From an uncultured Prevotella sp. (GTDB taxonomy: Bacteria; Bacteroidota; Bacteroidia; Bacteroidales; Bacteroidaceae): a stretch of 64,000 bases of DNA. The stretch covers positions 1-64,000 of the forward strand of contig ONAK01000003.1 in NCBI GenBank assembly GCA_900315765.1. Reading direction: 5' to 3'. Of this stretch, positions 1 to 7,289 are shown piece by piece. How positions within the stretch are numbered: the first letter of the stretch is position 1; each line of letters opens with the position of its first letter. The translations under genes were made by a program, and so were the position numbers. The notes beneath the pieces are model-generated. The model was not told the DNA's origin and made no database searches. It was given only the letters and a program-made list of their open reading frames with translations.

Positions 1-135
1 CTGCTCATCATTCCCGATGCCTCTCACTGCGACCTGTATGATGGCGGTTACGAGGAAAAAGCCGGAAAGGGAGAGCCCAAGAACATGATTCCGTGGGATA
101 CGTTGGCAGAGTTTTTCACCAAGAATATGGAATAA
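1..135 (+). CDS. alpha/beta hydrolase, C-terminal end only
   Basis: The reading frame is open from the first base and ends with TAA at 133-135, giving 44 residues. The visible part contains IPDASHCDLYDGG and ends in a helix-like DTLAEFFTKN. The SHxDLYD context resembles the catalytic-histidine region of YcjY-type and dienelactone-hydrolase-like alpha/beta hydrolases, where the His of the Ser-Asp-His triad precedes the last helix. The nucleophile and acid residues lie upstream of the window, so substrate cannot be judged. A strong terminator follows about 70 bp downstream, so this is the last gene of its unit. Family assignment rests on one short motif and is tentative. Confidence 0.6.
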   Translation: MLIIPDASHCDLYDGGYEEKAGKGEPKNMIPWDTLAEFFTKNME

Positions 136-203
136 TACCGAGAAGCCTTCTTACGCTACCATCATTGGCTTGAAAGCGTAAAACCGATAACATAATAAAT
201 CAT

Positions 204-243
204 AAATCCCAAGGCCAGATGATATGGCTTTGGGATTTTTTTT
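204..243 (+). terminator. rho-independent terminator
   Basis: A stem formed by AATCCCAAgGCCA and TGGCtTTGGGATT encloses a short loop and is followed by eight T. It closes the unit of the truncated hydrolase. Confidence 0.85.
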
Positions 244-244
244 C

Positions 245-252
245 TATATTTG
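245..252 (+). promoter_or_regulatory. -7 promoter box for the MBL-fold gene
   Basis: TATATTTG matches the Bacteroidetes -7 consensus TAnnTTTG and lies 44 bp before the ATG at 297. No TTTG -33 box is visible at the usual 19-21 bp distance; that position falls in the terminator stem. Confidence 0.6.
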
Positions 253-296
253 CCACTGACAATCTATTTATTTTTCACTACTAAACAAGTACAATT

Positions 297-1043
297 ATGG
301 AAATTAAAGCAATTCGTATGTTTGATGGCGGTTTTATGAATCAGGAGTTTGCATTCGGTGGCGAAGGCAAGGAAGGTACCGACCCTCAAATTATTTATCG
401 CAGCAGTCTTCAGAACTTCTTGATTGACACCGGCAGTGAGGTGATTCTGGTTGACACAGGATTCCAGGATGACTTCAAGGCTCCCGAGAAGAAACTGGGC
501 GCCCCACTCTATATGGGCGAGAAAATAAAAGACTATACCGAAGCTTTCGCCGAGTTGGGATACAAGCCCGAACAGGTTACCAAGATTCTCATCACCCACA
601 AGCACCCCGACCACTCGGCAGCCCTGCAGTATTTCCCCAATGCCAAGATTTTTATCGGTCCTGAGGATGCAGACGCCATGAAACTACCAGAGGGCGGCAA
701 CATCATCCGTGCTCAGTATGGCACGCCATTCAAGAACTTCCCCAACGCACAGGAGGTAGCCCCCGACATATGGTTCATCGAGGCTAAAGGGCACACCAAA
801 GGCAACAGTATCATCATTGCAGAGAGTGATGGACTTTACTATATGTTCCACGGTGATGTAACCTACTGCGACGCAGCCCTGAAAGCTAACAAACTAAGTA
901 TCGTATTCGAGGACATCGCAGCAGCCCGTGAGACACTCGACCGTGTACGTGAGTTCATCAAGAACCAGCCCACCGTTTATCTCTCTACCCACTGTCCAGA
1001 GGGCTACGAGAATCTGGAAATGAAACGCGTAATGACGGTATAG
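297..1043 (+). CDS. MBL-fold metallo-hydrolase (lactonase-like)
   Basis: This is a 248-residue protein of the metallo-beta-lactamase fold with no signal peptide, so it is probably cytoplasmic. The zinc-binding set is complete: HKHPDH at about residues 101-106, a third His at about 166 (AKGHTKGN), the bridging Asp at about 187 (FHGDVTY) and a last His at about 232 (STHCPEG). Length and the N-terminal layout resemble N-acyl-homoserine-lactonase-like and related small hydrolases, but this superfamily covers many substrates, and the sequence alone does not show that it acts on quorum signals. It has its own promoter box at 245-252 and appears monocistronic. Fold is secure, substrate unknown. Confidence 0.85.
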   Translation: MEIKAIRMFDGGFMNQEFAFGGEGKEGTDPQIIYRSSLQNFLIDTGSEVILVDTGFQDDFKAPEKKLGAPLYMGEKIKDYTEAFAELGYKPEQVTKILITHKHPDHSAALQYFPNAKIFIGPEDADAMKLPEGGNIIRAQYGTPFKNFPNAQEVAPDIWFIEAKGHTKGNSIIIAESDGLYYMFHGDVTYCDAALKANKLSIVFEDIAAARETLDRVREFIKNQPTVYLSTHCPEGYENLEMKRVMTV

Positions 1044-1090
1044 AAATGGGAAAAAGCCCCATTTCATAACGAAAATACACAGATTATTAC

Positions 1091-1098
1091 TATCTTTG
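1091..1098 (+). promoter_or_regulatory. -7 promoter box before the broken acetyltransferase
   Basis: TATCTTTG, followed by CAGCC, lies 9 bp upstream of the ATG at 1108. The promoter of the decayed gene is thus preserved. The very short distance implies an almost leaderless transcript. Confidence 0.65.
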
Positions 1099-1107
1099 CA
1101 GCCAAAA

Positions 1108-1427
1108 ATGGCTATGAGTATTGTATTACATAAGAAAACATTTCAAGAACTCACTACAGATGAGCTTTACGAACTGTTGAGAGTACGCAGCGAAGTGTTT
1201 GTGGTAGAACAGAATTGCGTTTATCAGGACTTAGACGGTATGGCAAGCAGATTATGCTTTATGCCATCGACACAGCGGTAAAATGTTTCCACGCCACACG
1301 CATAGACATTGAGGCACAGGAATATGCCAAAGGCTTCTATGAAAGTGTAGGATTCAGGCAATCCTCCGATTCTTTCATGCTCGATGGCATTCCCCATATC
1401 AGAATGACATGGACTAAGACATCGTGA
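1108..1427 (+). pseudogene. ElaA-type GNAT N-acetyltransferase, internally deleted and frameshifted
   Basis: The first frame reads a normal ElaA-like start (LYELLRVRSEVFVVEQNCVY then QDLDG) up to about 1245 and then becomes nonsense (MASRLCFMPSTQR, stop at 1281). The next frame picks up at about 1235 with YGKQIMLYAIDTAV and continues through FYESVGFRQSSDSFMLDGIP to a stop at 1427, matching the C-terminal acetyl-CoA domain of the same family. ElaA proteins are about 150 residues; here roughly 60-75 codons between QDLDG and GKQIMLYA are missing and the two halves are out of frame. The missing part includes most of the acetyl-CoA binding core, so no active enzyme is expected. The 3' end overlaps the convergent metallopeptidase gene by 14 bp. 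TTG at 1096 is in frame but lies inside the promoter box, so ATG 1108 is preferred. Confidence 0.8.
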
Positions 1428-1965
1428 CACAGGATTTTGCAACCTTGCGGGCCTCTTTCCAACGTGGAAAGAACTTGTCCATCAGAGCATGAAAACGGGC
1501 ATTGTGGCTTGGCTCCAACAGATGGCATAGTTCATGAACCACCACATGCTCAACACACAATTCCGGCAGCAACAGTAAATAGGAAGAAAAACAGATAGAC
1601 CTGTCCCTGACATTGCAGACACCCCAGCGTGAGATCATTGTCTTATAAGATATAGATGATGGTTTCACGCCCATCTCTCTGGAATGAAGGTCCACCATCG
1701 GCTCTATCAGTTTTTTTAACCGCCGCAAGGCTTCGCCAGCCTGTTCCTTTGTTTTTAGCGGTAGCTGATTATAAAAGTCGGCTCTGCGCTTTTGGTTCTC
1801 GCAGGTTCTCTTGCGTGCCTCGGTAATCCACTCACGATGTTCAACAATAAATCGCTCCACCTCCTTTTTAGGCATACCAATAGGTGCCGACACATGCACA
1901 TCGCCATTTTTCACAATGCGCATTGACAGCCTCCTTGTTCGCCTATATGTTACCTGTATAGCCAT
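1414..1965 (-). CDS. YgjP-type (DUF45) metallopeptidase-like protein
   Basis: A protein of 183 residues if the start MAIQVTYRRT at 1965 is used. The frame is open to 2016, but that extension runs into the terminator of the tRNA unit and reads as low-complexity sequence. The family signature is clear: HELCH at about residues 144-148 with a further His at about 154 (EPSHNARF) makes an HExxH-type zinc site, and the ending FFPRWKEARK is typical of YgjP/SprT-like domains. The family is usually annotated as a metal-dependent hydrolase, and its substrate is not established. No signal peptide. It converges on the acetyltransferase pseudogene. Confidence 0.85.
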   Translation of the reverse strand: MAIQVTYRRTRRLSMRIVKNGDVHVSAPIGMPKKEVERFIVEHREWITEARKRTCENQKRRADFYNQLPLKTKEQAGEALRRLKKLIEPMVDLHSREMGVKPSSISYKTMISRWGVCNVRDRSICFSSYLLLLPELCVEHVVVHELCHLLEPSHNARFHALMDKFFPRWKEARKVAKSCVTMS

Positions 1966-2006
1966 ATCTATCAAGAAAAAAAAACGCACAACCCATGGTG
2001 TGACGT

Positions 2007-2044
2007 AAAAAAACAAAACCCGCTAAAAAATCATTTTCAGCGGG
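2007..2044 (-). terminator. terminator of the tRNA-Cys/tRNA-Pro unit
   Basis: On the minus strand CCCGCT and AGCGGG form a 6-bp stem around a 14-nt loop, followed by TTTTGTTTTTTT. It begins seven bases after the tRNA-Pro CCA end. Confidence 0.75.
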
Positions 2045-2051
2045 ATTCTTT

Positions 2052-2127
2052 TGGTCGAGGTGACAGGACTCGAACCTGCGACAGCCTGGTCCCAAACCAG
2101 GAACGCTACCAACTGCGCTACACCTCG
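2052..2127 (-). tRNA. tRNA-Pro (UGG)
   Basis: The minus strand folds as a full cloverleaf with acceptor CGAGGTG/CACCTCG, anticodon stem CCTGG/CCAGG around loop TTTGGGA (anticodon TGG) and a T-arm containing GGTTCGAGTCC. Discriminator A is followed by an encoded CCA, unlike the neighbouring tRNA-Cys and the tRNA-Phe of this window. It is second in a two-gene unit. Confidence 0.96.
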
Positions 2128-2147
2128 TTTTCTCTTGCAAATTTCTG

Positions 2148-2219
2148 AGGTGCCTGGCGGATTCGAACCGCCGTAGACGGTTTTGCAGACCGTTGACTAA
2201 GCCACTCATCCAAGGCACC
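2148..2219 (-). tRNA. tRNA-Cys (GCA)
   Basis: Acceptor GGTGCCT pairs with AGGCACC, the anticodon stem ACGGT/ACCGT encloses CTGCAAA (anticodon GCA), and the T-arm carries GGTTCGAATCC. Discriminator base is T, as expected for tRNA-Cys. CCA is not encoded. First gene after the promoter at 2238-2269. Confidence 0.96.
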
Positions 2220-2237
2220 TTTTGTCGTTTGCGGGTG

Positions 2238-2269
2238 CAAAGTTACTAAGTTTTTTTAAACCCACCAAA
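2238..2269 (-). promoter_or_regulatory. -33/-7 promoter of the tRNA-Cys/Pro unit
   Basis: On the minus strand TTTG (2266-2269) and TAACTTTG (2238-2245) are separated by 20 bp, the ideal Bacteroidetes arrangement. The sequence right after the -7 box, GCACCCGCAAA, is repeated after the tRNA-Phe promoter at 47071. Confidence 0.8.
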
Positions 2270-2277
2270 TTTTTTAG

Positions 2278-2454
2278 CTACTTTTTTGCATTACAGCATG
2301 ATTTTTTCTGTTTTTGGCAGTTTTTCAGGTCTTTTAGCTGACATCCAGAGCATCCTTCACACGGATTATTTGCATTATTCATTTTCTGCCATCCCCACCA
2401 GCACGCATACCCAACGGCTGCAAAAATCACAAAAAAAACAATTATCTGCTGCAT
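2278..2454 (-). CDS. small Cys-rich membrane protein (FeoB-associated type)
   Basis: I translated this 58-codon frame directly. It starts MQQIIVFFVIFAAVGYACWW, a single N-terminal membrane helix, followed by a short cytosol-like tail with seven cysteines in all, including CEGCSGC (residues 32-38), one at 46 and a CC pair at 53-54. One hydrophobic helix plus a C-x2-C-x2-C tail is the pattern of FeoB-associated Cys-rich membrane proteins, normally encoded next to the ferrous iron transporter feoB. No feo gene is in this window, so the association is by family resemblance only. The opposite-strand frame at 2286-2477 is the shadow of this gene. It ends nine bases before the -33 box of the tRNA unit. 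Confidence 0.75.
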   Translation of the reverse strand: MQQIIVFFVIFAAVGYACWWGWQKMNNANNPCEGCSGCQLKDLKNCQKQKKSCCNAKK

Positions 2455-2490
2455 TATTTTATTTTTTTACCTACTAATGATCATAAGAGT

Positions 2491-2569
2491 ATCTCCTGCG
2501 GAGATTTAAGAGATCTCTCCATGCGCTTACGCTTAGTCGAGATGACAAGGTGGGAGAAAAAGGCTTTGT
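2491..2569 (-). repeat. intergenic hairpin element of the TGTCATCTCGA type
   Basis: The stretch contains a perfect small hairpin (ATCTCC-TGC-GGAGAT, 2491-2505), then AGAGATCTCT and a segment that on the minus strand reads TTGTCATCTCGACTAAGCG, bounded by ATGACAA...TTGTCAT complementary ends. Similar wording, TGTCATGCTGAGCACTGTCG, appears at 54232-54251. I take it as a copy of a dispersed intergenic repeat lying between the lipid kinase stop and the Cys-rich small gene. Confidence 0.5.
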
Positions 2570-2572
2570 CAT

Positions 2573-3610
2573 TTACAATTTAGTCAACTTGCGCAAAAGC
2601 ACCTTGTTAATGACCTGTATGCGGTGGCCCTGACGTTCTATGTCCTCGCGTACATTATTTATATTATTAAAGAAGTCGCTAAAAGCATTCAGCACCGCAT
2701 TGGGTTGAGCCTTATCCTCGATAGCCTCTGGATTGGTTAGAATCTTTATCCCCTGATGTTCCATATGAACATCAATCTCACTATCGGTCATAATAGGGTC
2801 TCCATCATAATGTATCGCCCCGGCCTGTTTACGACTGATGTGCAACTTTTTGGTGCGGAAAGTCTTTATCTTCGAATTATTGCCAAGCGTTTTCATAAAC
2901 AGGTCGGCAGCTATCTGTGGTGCATCGAGTGCTGTAAACGGTTCCATCACAATCACGTCCATCTCGCCATCTTTCATAGTGGCTCCTGGAGCAATGTAAG
3001 CATTGTTGCCATATTGCGATGCATTGGCACAAGCAATGAGGAAAGCCTTGTATTTCTTAGCCCCAGTGTCGTCGGACACTTCATAGGTCTCGGGTTTATA
3101 TTTCAACCCCTCCTTCAGCACATTCTCTACATAGGTGATTGGTCCGCGCTTACCAGCCTCGGCAAACTTGAGAGAGATAAAGGCATCAAAGCCCATTCCG
3201 CAAGTGCAGAAGAAAGGCATGCCGTTAATCACGCCGTAATCGAAAGCTTCAATCTTGTAACTGTTAATAATGTTCAGGGCTTTTTTTATGTCCAAAGGCA
3301 AGCACAAGTGGCGTGCCAATCCGTTTCCACTTCCACAGGGAACAATGGCTAATGCTGTATTGGTGTGCACCAATGAGCGCGCCACCTCGTTAACAGTGCC
3401 ATCGCCGCCTACGGCTACAACTACATCAACGCCGTCTTCGGCTTTTTGCTTTGCAATCTCTGCTGCATGACCACGATATTCGGTAAAACATACTTCTATG
3501 TCGAACAGCTCGTGATCAAGCGTCTGTTCTATCATGGCGGGCACTTCTGCTTTTGATGATGTGCCCGATTTTGGGTTCAATATAAATGTAATTTTTCTCT
3601 TTTTCATCAT
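2573..3610 (-). CDS. diacylglycerol/sphingosine-kinase-family lipid kinase (YegS/BmrU type)
   Basis: About 345 residues from the ATGATG at 3610; the frame extends to 3652, but the promoter box at 3620-3627 shows the transcript starts later. The N-terminus ITFILNPKSGTSSKAEVP holds the NPKSG lipid-kinase motif and GGDGTVNEVA the nucleotide-binding GGDGT motif, followed by the expected IVPCGSGNGLARHL. The family phosphorylates diacylglycerol or related lipids, and eukaryotic ceramide and sphingosine kinases share this domain. It is divergent from the serine palmitoyltransferase gene with both promoters within about 110 bp, which makes a sphingoid substrate an attractive but unproven idea. Confidence 0.9.
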   Translation of the reverse strand: MMKKRKITFILNPKSGTSSKAEVPAMIEQTLDHELFDIEVCFTEYRGHAAEIAKQKAEDGVDVVVAVGGDGTVNEVARSLVHTNTALAIVPCGSGNGLARHLCLPLDIKKALNIINSYKIEAFDYGVINGMPFFCTCGMGFDAFISLKFAEAGKRGPITYVENVLKEGLKYKPETYEVSDDTGAKKYKAFLIACANASQYGNNAYIAPGATMKDGEMDVIVMEPFTALDAPQIAADLFMKTLGNNSKIKTFRTKKLHISRKQAGAIHYDGDPIMTDSEIDVHMEHQGIKILTNPEAIEDKAQPNAVLNAFSDFFNNINNVREDIERQGHRIQVINKVLLRKLTKL

Positions 3611-3619
3611 AAGCGTGTG

Positions 3620-3627
3620 CAAATTTA
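3620..3627 (-). promoter_or_regulatory. -7 promoter box for the lipid kinase
   Basis: Minus strand TAAATTTG matches TAnnTTTG and is 10 bp from the start codon. Confidence 0.6.
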
Positions 3628-3646
3628 CTATTTTTTTTAGAAAAAC

Positions 3647-3678
3647 TTGCACTATTTACCAAAAAATGTGTATCTTTG
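3647..3678 (+). promoter_or_regulatory. promoter of serine palmitoyltransferase
   Basis: TTG at 3647-3649 and TATCTTTG at 3671-3678 are spaced by 21 bp. The box is 42 bp before the ATG at 3721 and divergent from the lipid kinase promoter. Confidence 0.75.
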
Positions 3679-3720
3679 CACCCTGAAATTAAAAAATAAC
3701 AAAGAACATACCTAATCGGA

Positions 3721-4908
3721 ATGGGACAGTTACAAGAAAGATTCAAGCATTATCGTGAGCCACAGAAATTTATGGAGGCTGACGTATATCCCTATTTCCG
3801 CGAAATAGAAGGAAAACAGGGAACGGAAGTTGAGATGGGTGGCCACAAGGTGCTGATGTTCGGCTCTAATGCCTATACAGGTCTTACTGGCGACCAGCGT
3901 ATTATTGACGCAGCAAAGGCTGCACTCGACAAGTACGGTTCAGGTTGTGCCGGTAGTCGTTTCCTTAATGGAACGCTCGACCTGCACGTTAAACTCGAAA
4001 AAGAAATCTCAAAGTTTATTGGTAAGGACGATTGCCTTTGCCTCTCTACTGGTTTCTCTGTAAACCAGGGTGTTATACCAGCATTGCTCAGCAAGGACGA
4101 CTATGTTATCTGCGACGATCGCGACCACGCATCAATCGTTGACGGACGTCGTTTGGCTTTTGCCCGTCAGTTGCATTACAAGCACAACGACATGGCTGAT
4201 CTGGAGCGTGTACTGCAGAAGCTGCCACAGGAGGCTGTTAAGCTCATTGTTGTGGATGGTGTATTCTCTATGGAGGGCGACCTGGCTAACCTGCCTGCAA
4301 TCGTTGAGCTCAAGCACAAGTACAACTGCTCTATCATGGTAGACGAGGCTCATGGCATTGGTGTATTCGGTAAGCAGGGACGTGGTGTTTGCGATCACTT
4401 CGGACTTACTGACGAGGTTGACCTTATCATGGGTACATTCTCTAAGTCGTTGGCTTCTATCGGCGGTTTCATCGCTTCCGACTGGGATACTATCAACTAT
4501 CTGCGCCACACTTGCCGTACCTACATCTTCTCAGCATCTAACACTCCAGCCGCTACAGCTGCTGCTCTCGAGGCTCTGCATATCATCCAGCAGGAGCCAG
4601 AGCGCATTCAGGCTCTGTGGGATGTTACAAACTACGCTCTGAAGCGTTTCCGCGAGGAGGGCTTTGAGATTGGTGAGACCGAGAGTCCTATCATTCCTCT
4701 CTACGTGCGCGATGTAGACAAGACATTCTTGGTAACCGCTCTGGCTTTCAAGGCTGGTGTATTTATCAACCCTGTAATTCCTCCTGCATGTGCACCTCAG
4801 GACACTCTGGTACGCTACGCGCTGATGGCTACCCACACTAAGGAACAGGTAGACCGCTCGGTTGTAGCACTAAAGAAAATCTTTGTAGAACAAGGTATTA
4901 TTAAATAA
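3721..4908 (+). CDS. spt: serine palmitoyltransferase (alpha-oxoamine synthase)
   Basis: A 395-residue PLP enzyme of the alpha-oxoamine synthase family, without membrane helices. It would condense serine with a fatty acyl-CoA to 3-ketosphinganine, the first step of sphingolipid synthesis in Bacteroidales. The N-terminus YPYFREIEGKQGTEVEMGGH and the stretch SNAYTGLTGD through SGCAGSRFLNGTLDLH closely match what I recall of the Bacteroides enzyme. PLP contacts are visible: VDEAHG at about 207-212 and the Schiff-base Lys at about 242 in GTFSKSLASIGG. The related KBL (glycine C-acetyltransferase) is the main alternative. It is monocistronic between its promoter and the bidirectional terminator at 4914. 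Confidence 0.88.
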   Translation: MGQLQERFKHYREPQKFMEADVYPYFREIEGKQGTEVEMGGHKVLMFGSNAYTGLTGDQRIIDAAKAALDKYGSGCAGSRFLNGTLDLHVKLEKEISKFIGKDDCLCLSTGFSVNQGVIPALLSKDDYVICDDRDHASIVDGRRLAFARQLHYKHNDMADLERVLQKLPQEAVKLIVVDGVFSMEGDLANLPAIVELKHKYNCSIMVDEAHGIGVFGKQGRGVCDHFGLTDEVDLIMGTFSKSLASIGGFIASDWDTINYLRHTCRTYIFSASNTPAATAAALEALHIIQQEPERIQALWDVTNYALKRFREEGFEIGETESPIIPLYVRDVDKTFLVTALAFKAGVFINPVIPPACAPQDTLVRYALMATHTKEQVDRSVVALKKIFVEQGIIK

Positions 4909-4940
4909 AAAAAGCCTCCCAAACGGGAGGCCTTTTTTTA
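4905..4940. terminator. bidirectional terminator between spt and the DUF1232 unit
   Basis: A perfect GCCTCCC/GGGAGGC stem with a short loop is flanked by an A-run on the left and seven T on the right, so it can serve both the plus-strand spt and the minus-strand unit ending at 4938. Confidence 0.9.
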
Positions 4941-5330
4941 TTCTTCTGCATCAAGGATATCGCCTATCTCAGCTATTTCCTCTTCATCGAACCAGCGTGA
5001 CAGCTTGCTCTTGGCCAGCTCTACTATCTCTGGATCGATGCCCGTCCACACTTTCTTAAGTACGTAAAGCAGTACAGCTAAATCGTCAGTAAGACCAGCA
5101 ATGGGAATAGCATCGGGAATAACATCAAGCGGGCTTATCATGTAGCCCAATGCACCAATGATGATGGCCTTATCAGCCTTACTAACCTTGTCGCTCTGAA
5201 GGGTGTAATACAAAATAAGAGCGGCATAAACTAATTTTGCACCAGCACGCTTTGCAATACGTGCAATCTTCTCGGCAAACTCCGACTGCGAAAACTTGTT
5301 CGCATAACTCATAAAATCGGGTAATTCCAT
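4938..5330 (-). CDS. DUF1232 (YkvA-family) membrane protein
   Basis: A 130-residue protein with the family signature YMISPLDVIPDAIPIAGLTDD at its centre (about residues 63-83). The SPLDxIPD motif and the following LLYVLKKV define the DUF1232/YkvA family, whose function is unknown. One or two weak hydrophobic segments suggest membrane association; the C-terminus is acidic (DEEEIAEIGDILDAEE). It is the last gene of a minus-strand unit that begins at 8282, with a 27-bp gap to the DUF1460 gene. Confidence 0.85.
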   Translation of the reverse strand: MELPDFMSYANKFSQSEFAEKIARIAKRAGAKLVYAALILYYTLQSDKVSKADKAIIIGALGYMISPLDVIPDAIPIAGLTDDLAVLLYVLKKVWTGIDPEIVELAKSKLSRWFDEEEIAEIGDILDAEE

Positions 5331-5357
5331 ATTTTCTCTCTTTTGGTTAAGTTATTA

Positions 5358-6224
5358 TTATTTATTTATCCTAATTATTCTGATTCCAGTATGAGATGAA
5401 TGCTTCTGCAGATACTTGTAAAGTGTCATGGGTTCCAGAACCACCTTTTTGTGCAATTGCGACGCATTGAGCAAATGCAGACCATCCTTCTTCCAAACAG
5501 CAAAACCCAAGTGGGCAATGTCGAGTCCTTTCTTATTACAGGTAATAGCAATGATATCACCATCGTTGATGGCCTTGCGAAGAAACTTCTTATTACCAAC
5601 AGACTTCTTGGGTATGAAACGATACTTGGCCCCCGACACCTCACGCTCCATCTTACTGATGGCGCCAACAAACTCTGGATGCTCGCGAAGCGCCTGATAT
5701 TTCTGTGGATGCGTACTCATAAAATTAACCTTAACGGCCTGAACAGCCGAGAAAGGCGGATTGGGCGACTGAACCTCAGAAACCACACCTGCCTTGGTAT
5801 TATCGGTAATCCACTCTGTAAAGTAATGCAGGCGAGAGGGATAGCCATCGATAACGCCACCACGATAACGAAGGTCTACAAGCGCATGCTTATAAGCGTA
5901 ATAGGTATACTGCTTATTCTGCGCACAAAGGGTTAGAGCCACAACATTCTCAACAAGTGTGGTGCAGTCAAGTTGGCGGGTATTTACCACCAGACGCTCC
6001 TGAGCATCGCCCTCGAGAGTGCTTGCCACATACGGACGGCCGATGAACTTCTGTGCGAAGAATAGCGGAAGATTAGCAGATGCAGGCAACTGTCTGGCCT
6101 CAGCCAGCAATTTGCAGATGGTGATGCTGTCGGCAGGAAGCTGCTTTACATCACCCAAATACTTTGCGTGCACTGCAAGACAAAGGGTTACACCTATTAT
6201 TATATATAATAATCGTTGTTTCAT
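5358..6224 (-). CDS. DUF1460 protein, NlpC/P60-like cell-wall amidase candidate
   Basis: 288 residues with a signal peptide (LLYIIIGVTLCLAVHA) and hence exported. The DUF1460 core is evident: RPYVASTLEGDAQERLVVN (about 63-81) leading into LDCTTLVENVVAL, where Cys at about 87 aligns with the catalytic Cys of NlpC/P60-like folds; the later DIAHLGFAVWKKDGLHLLNA supplies the probable catalytic His. Family members are described as N-acetylmuramoyl-L-alanine-amidase-like enzymes, which would put this one in peptidoglycan turnover or recycling in the periplasm. Its start overlaps the stop of the DUF4421 gene by 4 bp, implying translational coupling. Confidence 0.82.
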   Translation of the reverse strand: MKQRLLYIIIGVTLCLAVHAKYLGDVKQLPADSITICKLLAEARQLPASANLPLFFAQKFIGRPYVASTLEGDAQERLVVNTRQLDCTTLVENVVALTLCAQNKQYTYYAYKHALVDLRYRGGVIDGYPSRLHYFTEWITDNTKAGVVSEVQSPNPPFSAVQAVKVNFMSTHPQKYQALREHPEFVGAISKMEREVSGAKYRFIPKKSVGNKKFLRKAINDGDIIAITCNKKGLDIAHLGFAVWKKDGLHLLNASQLHKKVVLEPMTLYKYLQKHSSHTGIRIIRINK

Positions 6225-7279
6225 GCTTTACGATACTTCTTTTTCAATACAAAATTATATCCCACATAGAAATTCAAAGAACCAAAGATATTGTTGGCCT
6301 TAAATCGCGACGTACGATAGTTGTTGGTACGCATAATGGCACTACAGCCGGCATACCAGCGAGTGTTGTTATAAACCAGTCCAAAACGACCAATGCCATC
6401 AAGGTTAACTTTATCAAAACTAAAGCCACTCTTCTCATCGGCCACCTCGCCATAGCTTGACTTATAACAAACAGCCAACTGACCGCTGGCACAGAAAAGC
6501 CAATTCTTGGCAAACACCCAGTTATAGGCATATCCGCCAGAAATGATAAAATCGTTATACTCGATGTCGTGGAACATCATTCCTGAATCGAGCTTTACTT
6601 CATGTTTCTTGTCGATACGCGATTTAAGTGCTGCATCAAGCTTATCATAGTCCATCGAAAGGGTATTCTTGGTAAAACCTAAACCAGCCATCCACGAGCC
6701 ACAGCTAATCTTCTGACAAGTACTCTGACTAAATGCCGCAGGGTAAGAGAATTTGCCATGATTAAAGATGTAATAAGCACTGGCACCTGTAATGCCCACA
6801 TTTACTCCATCAAAAGGCATACCCTCGAACAGCGAGCCATCGATACCCCGCCCCAGACGTACATCGCGAATCTTATAATCGTTTCCCGTACGGCGATAGA
6901 ATATGTCGATACCCACCTGAGAGGAATAGATACTGAGGTCGAACTCCTTACGAAGTCCGTTCTGACTGAAACCTATATTCTTGATGTCGAACGTATAACC
7001 AAGAAAGAACCATCGCCATCCGAAATAAGGCCCAATTTTGGTGAGGCCATCAGGAGCAAGGGTTATACTCTGGTCATTGCTGGCAATAGCAAAATTCTCG
7101 TAGGTACGGGTTAACTGAGCCATAACAGTAAACTCGTAGTGCTGAGGTTCAATATAGGCATTGTCGAGGCGGTCGAATCCACGAACGGTACGACGGATAA
7201 TTCCCAAAGAGTCGTCGTCCTCTGCACTTGCACTCAGTCCAACCACACACCATAGGAACACCAACAGCACTCTCTTCAT
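6221..7279 (-). CDS. DUF4421 exported protein, probable outer-membrane beta-barrel
   Basis: 352 residues beginning with a clear signal peptide (MKRVLLVFLWCVVGLSASAE). After RGFDRLDNAYIEPQHYEF come repeated alternating aromatic/polar strands (GWRWFFLGYTFDI, IISGGYAYNWVFAKNWLF) and a final strand ending FYVGYNFVLKKKYRKA. This matches the Bacteroidetes family DUF4421, predicted to form beta-barrels with unknown cargo. The signal peptide and the co-translated DUF1460 amidase suggest an envelope role. No catalytic motif is visible. Confidence 0.78.
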   Translation of the reverse strand: MKRVLLVFLWCVVGLSASAEDDDSLGIIRRTVRGFDRLDNAYIEPQHYEFTVMAQLTRTYENFAIASNDQSITLAPDGLTKIGPYFGWRWFFLGYTFDIKNIGFSQNGLRKEFDLSIYSSQVGIDIFYRRTGNDYKIRDVRLGRGIDGSLFEGMPFDGVNVGITGASAYYIFNHGKFSYPAAFSQSTCQKISCGSWMAGLGFTKNTLSMDYDKLDAALKSRIDKKHEVKLDSGMMFHDIEYNDFIISGGYAYNWVFAKNWLFCASGQLAVCYKSSYGEVADEKSGFSFDKVNLDGIGRFGLVYNNTRWYAGCSAIMRTNNYRTSRFKANNIFGSLNFYVGYNFVLKKKYRKA

Positions 7280-7289
7280 ACCAACGATT

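Noticed and set aside
1044..1080. AAATGGG...CCCCATTT as terminator of the MBL gene
   Set aside because: The short stem lacks a T-run and is A-rich only by composition.
2286..2477. 63-codon plus-strand frame in the gap before the lipid kinase
   Set aside because: The opposite strand encodes the Cys-rich membrane mini-protein, which has a meaningful pattern; this one does not.
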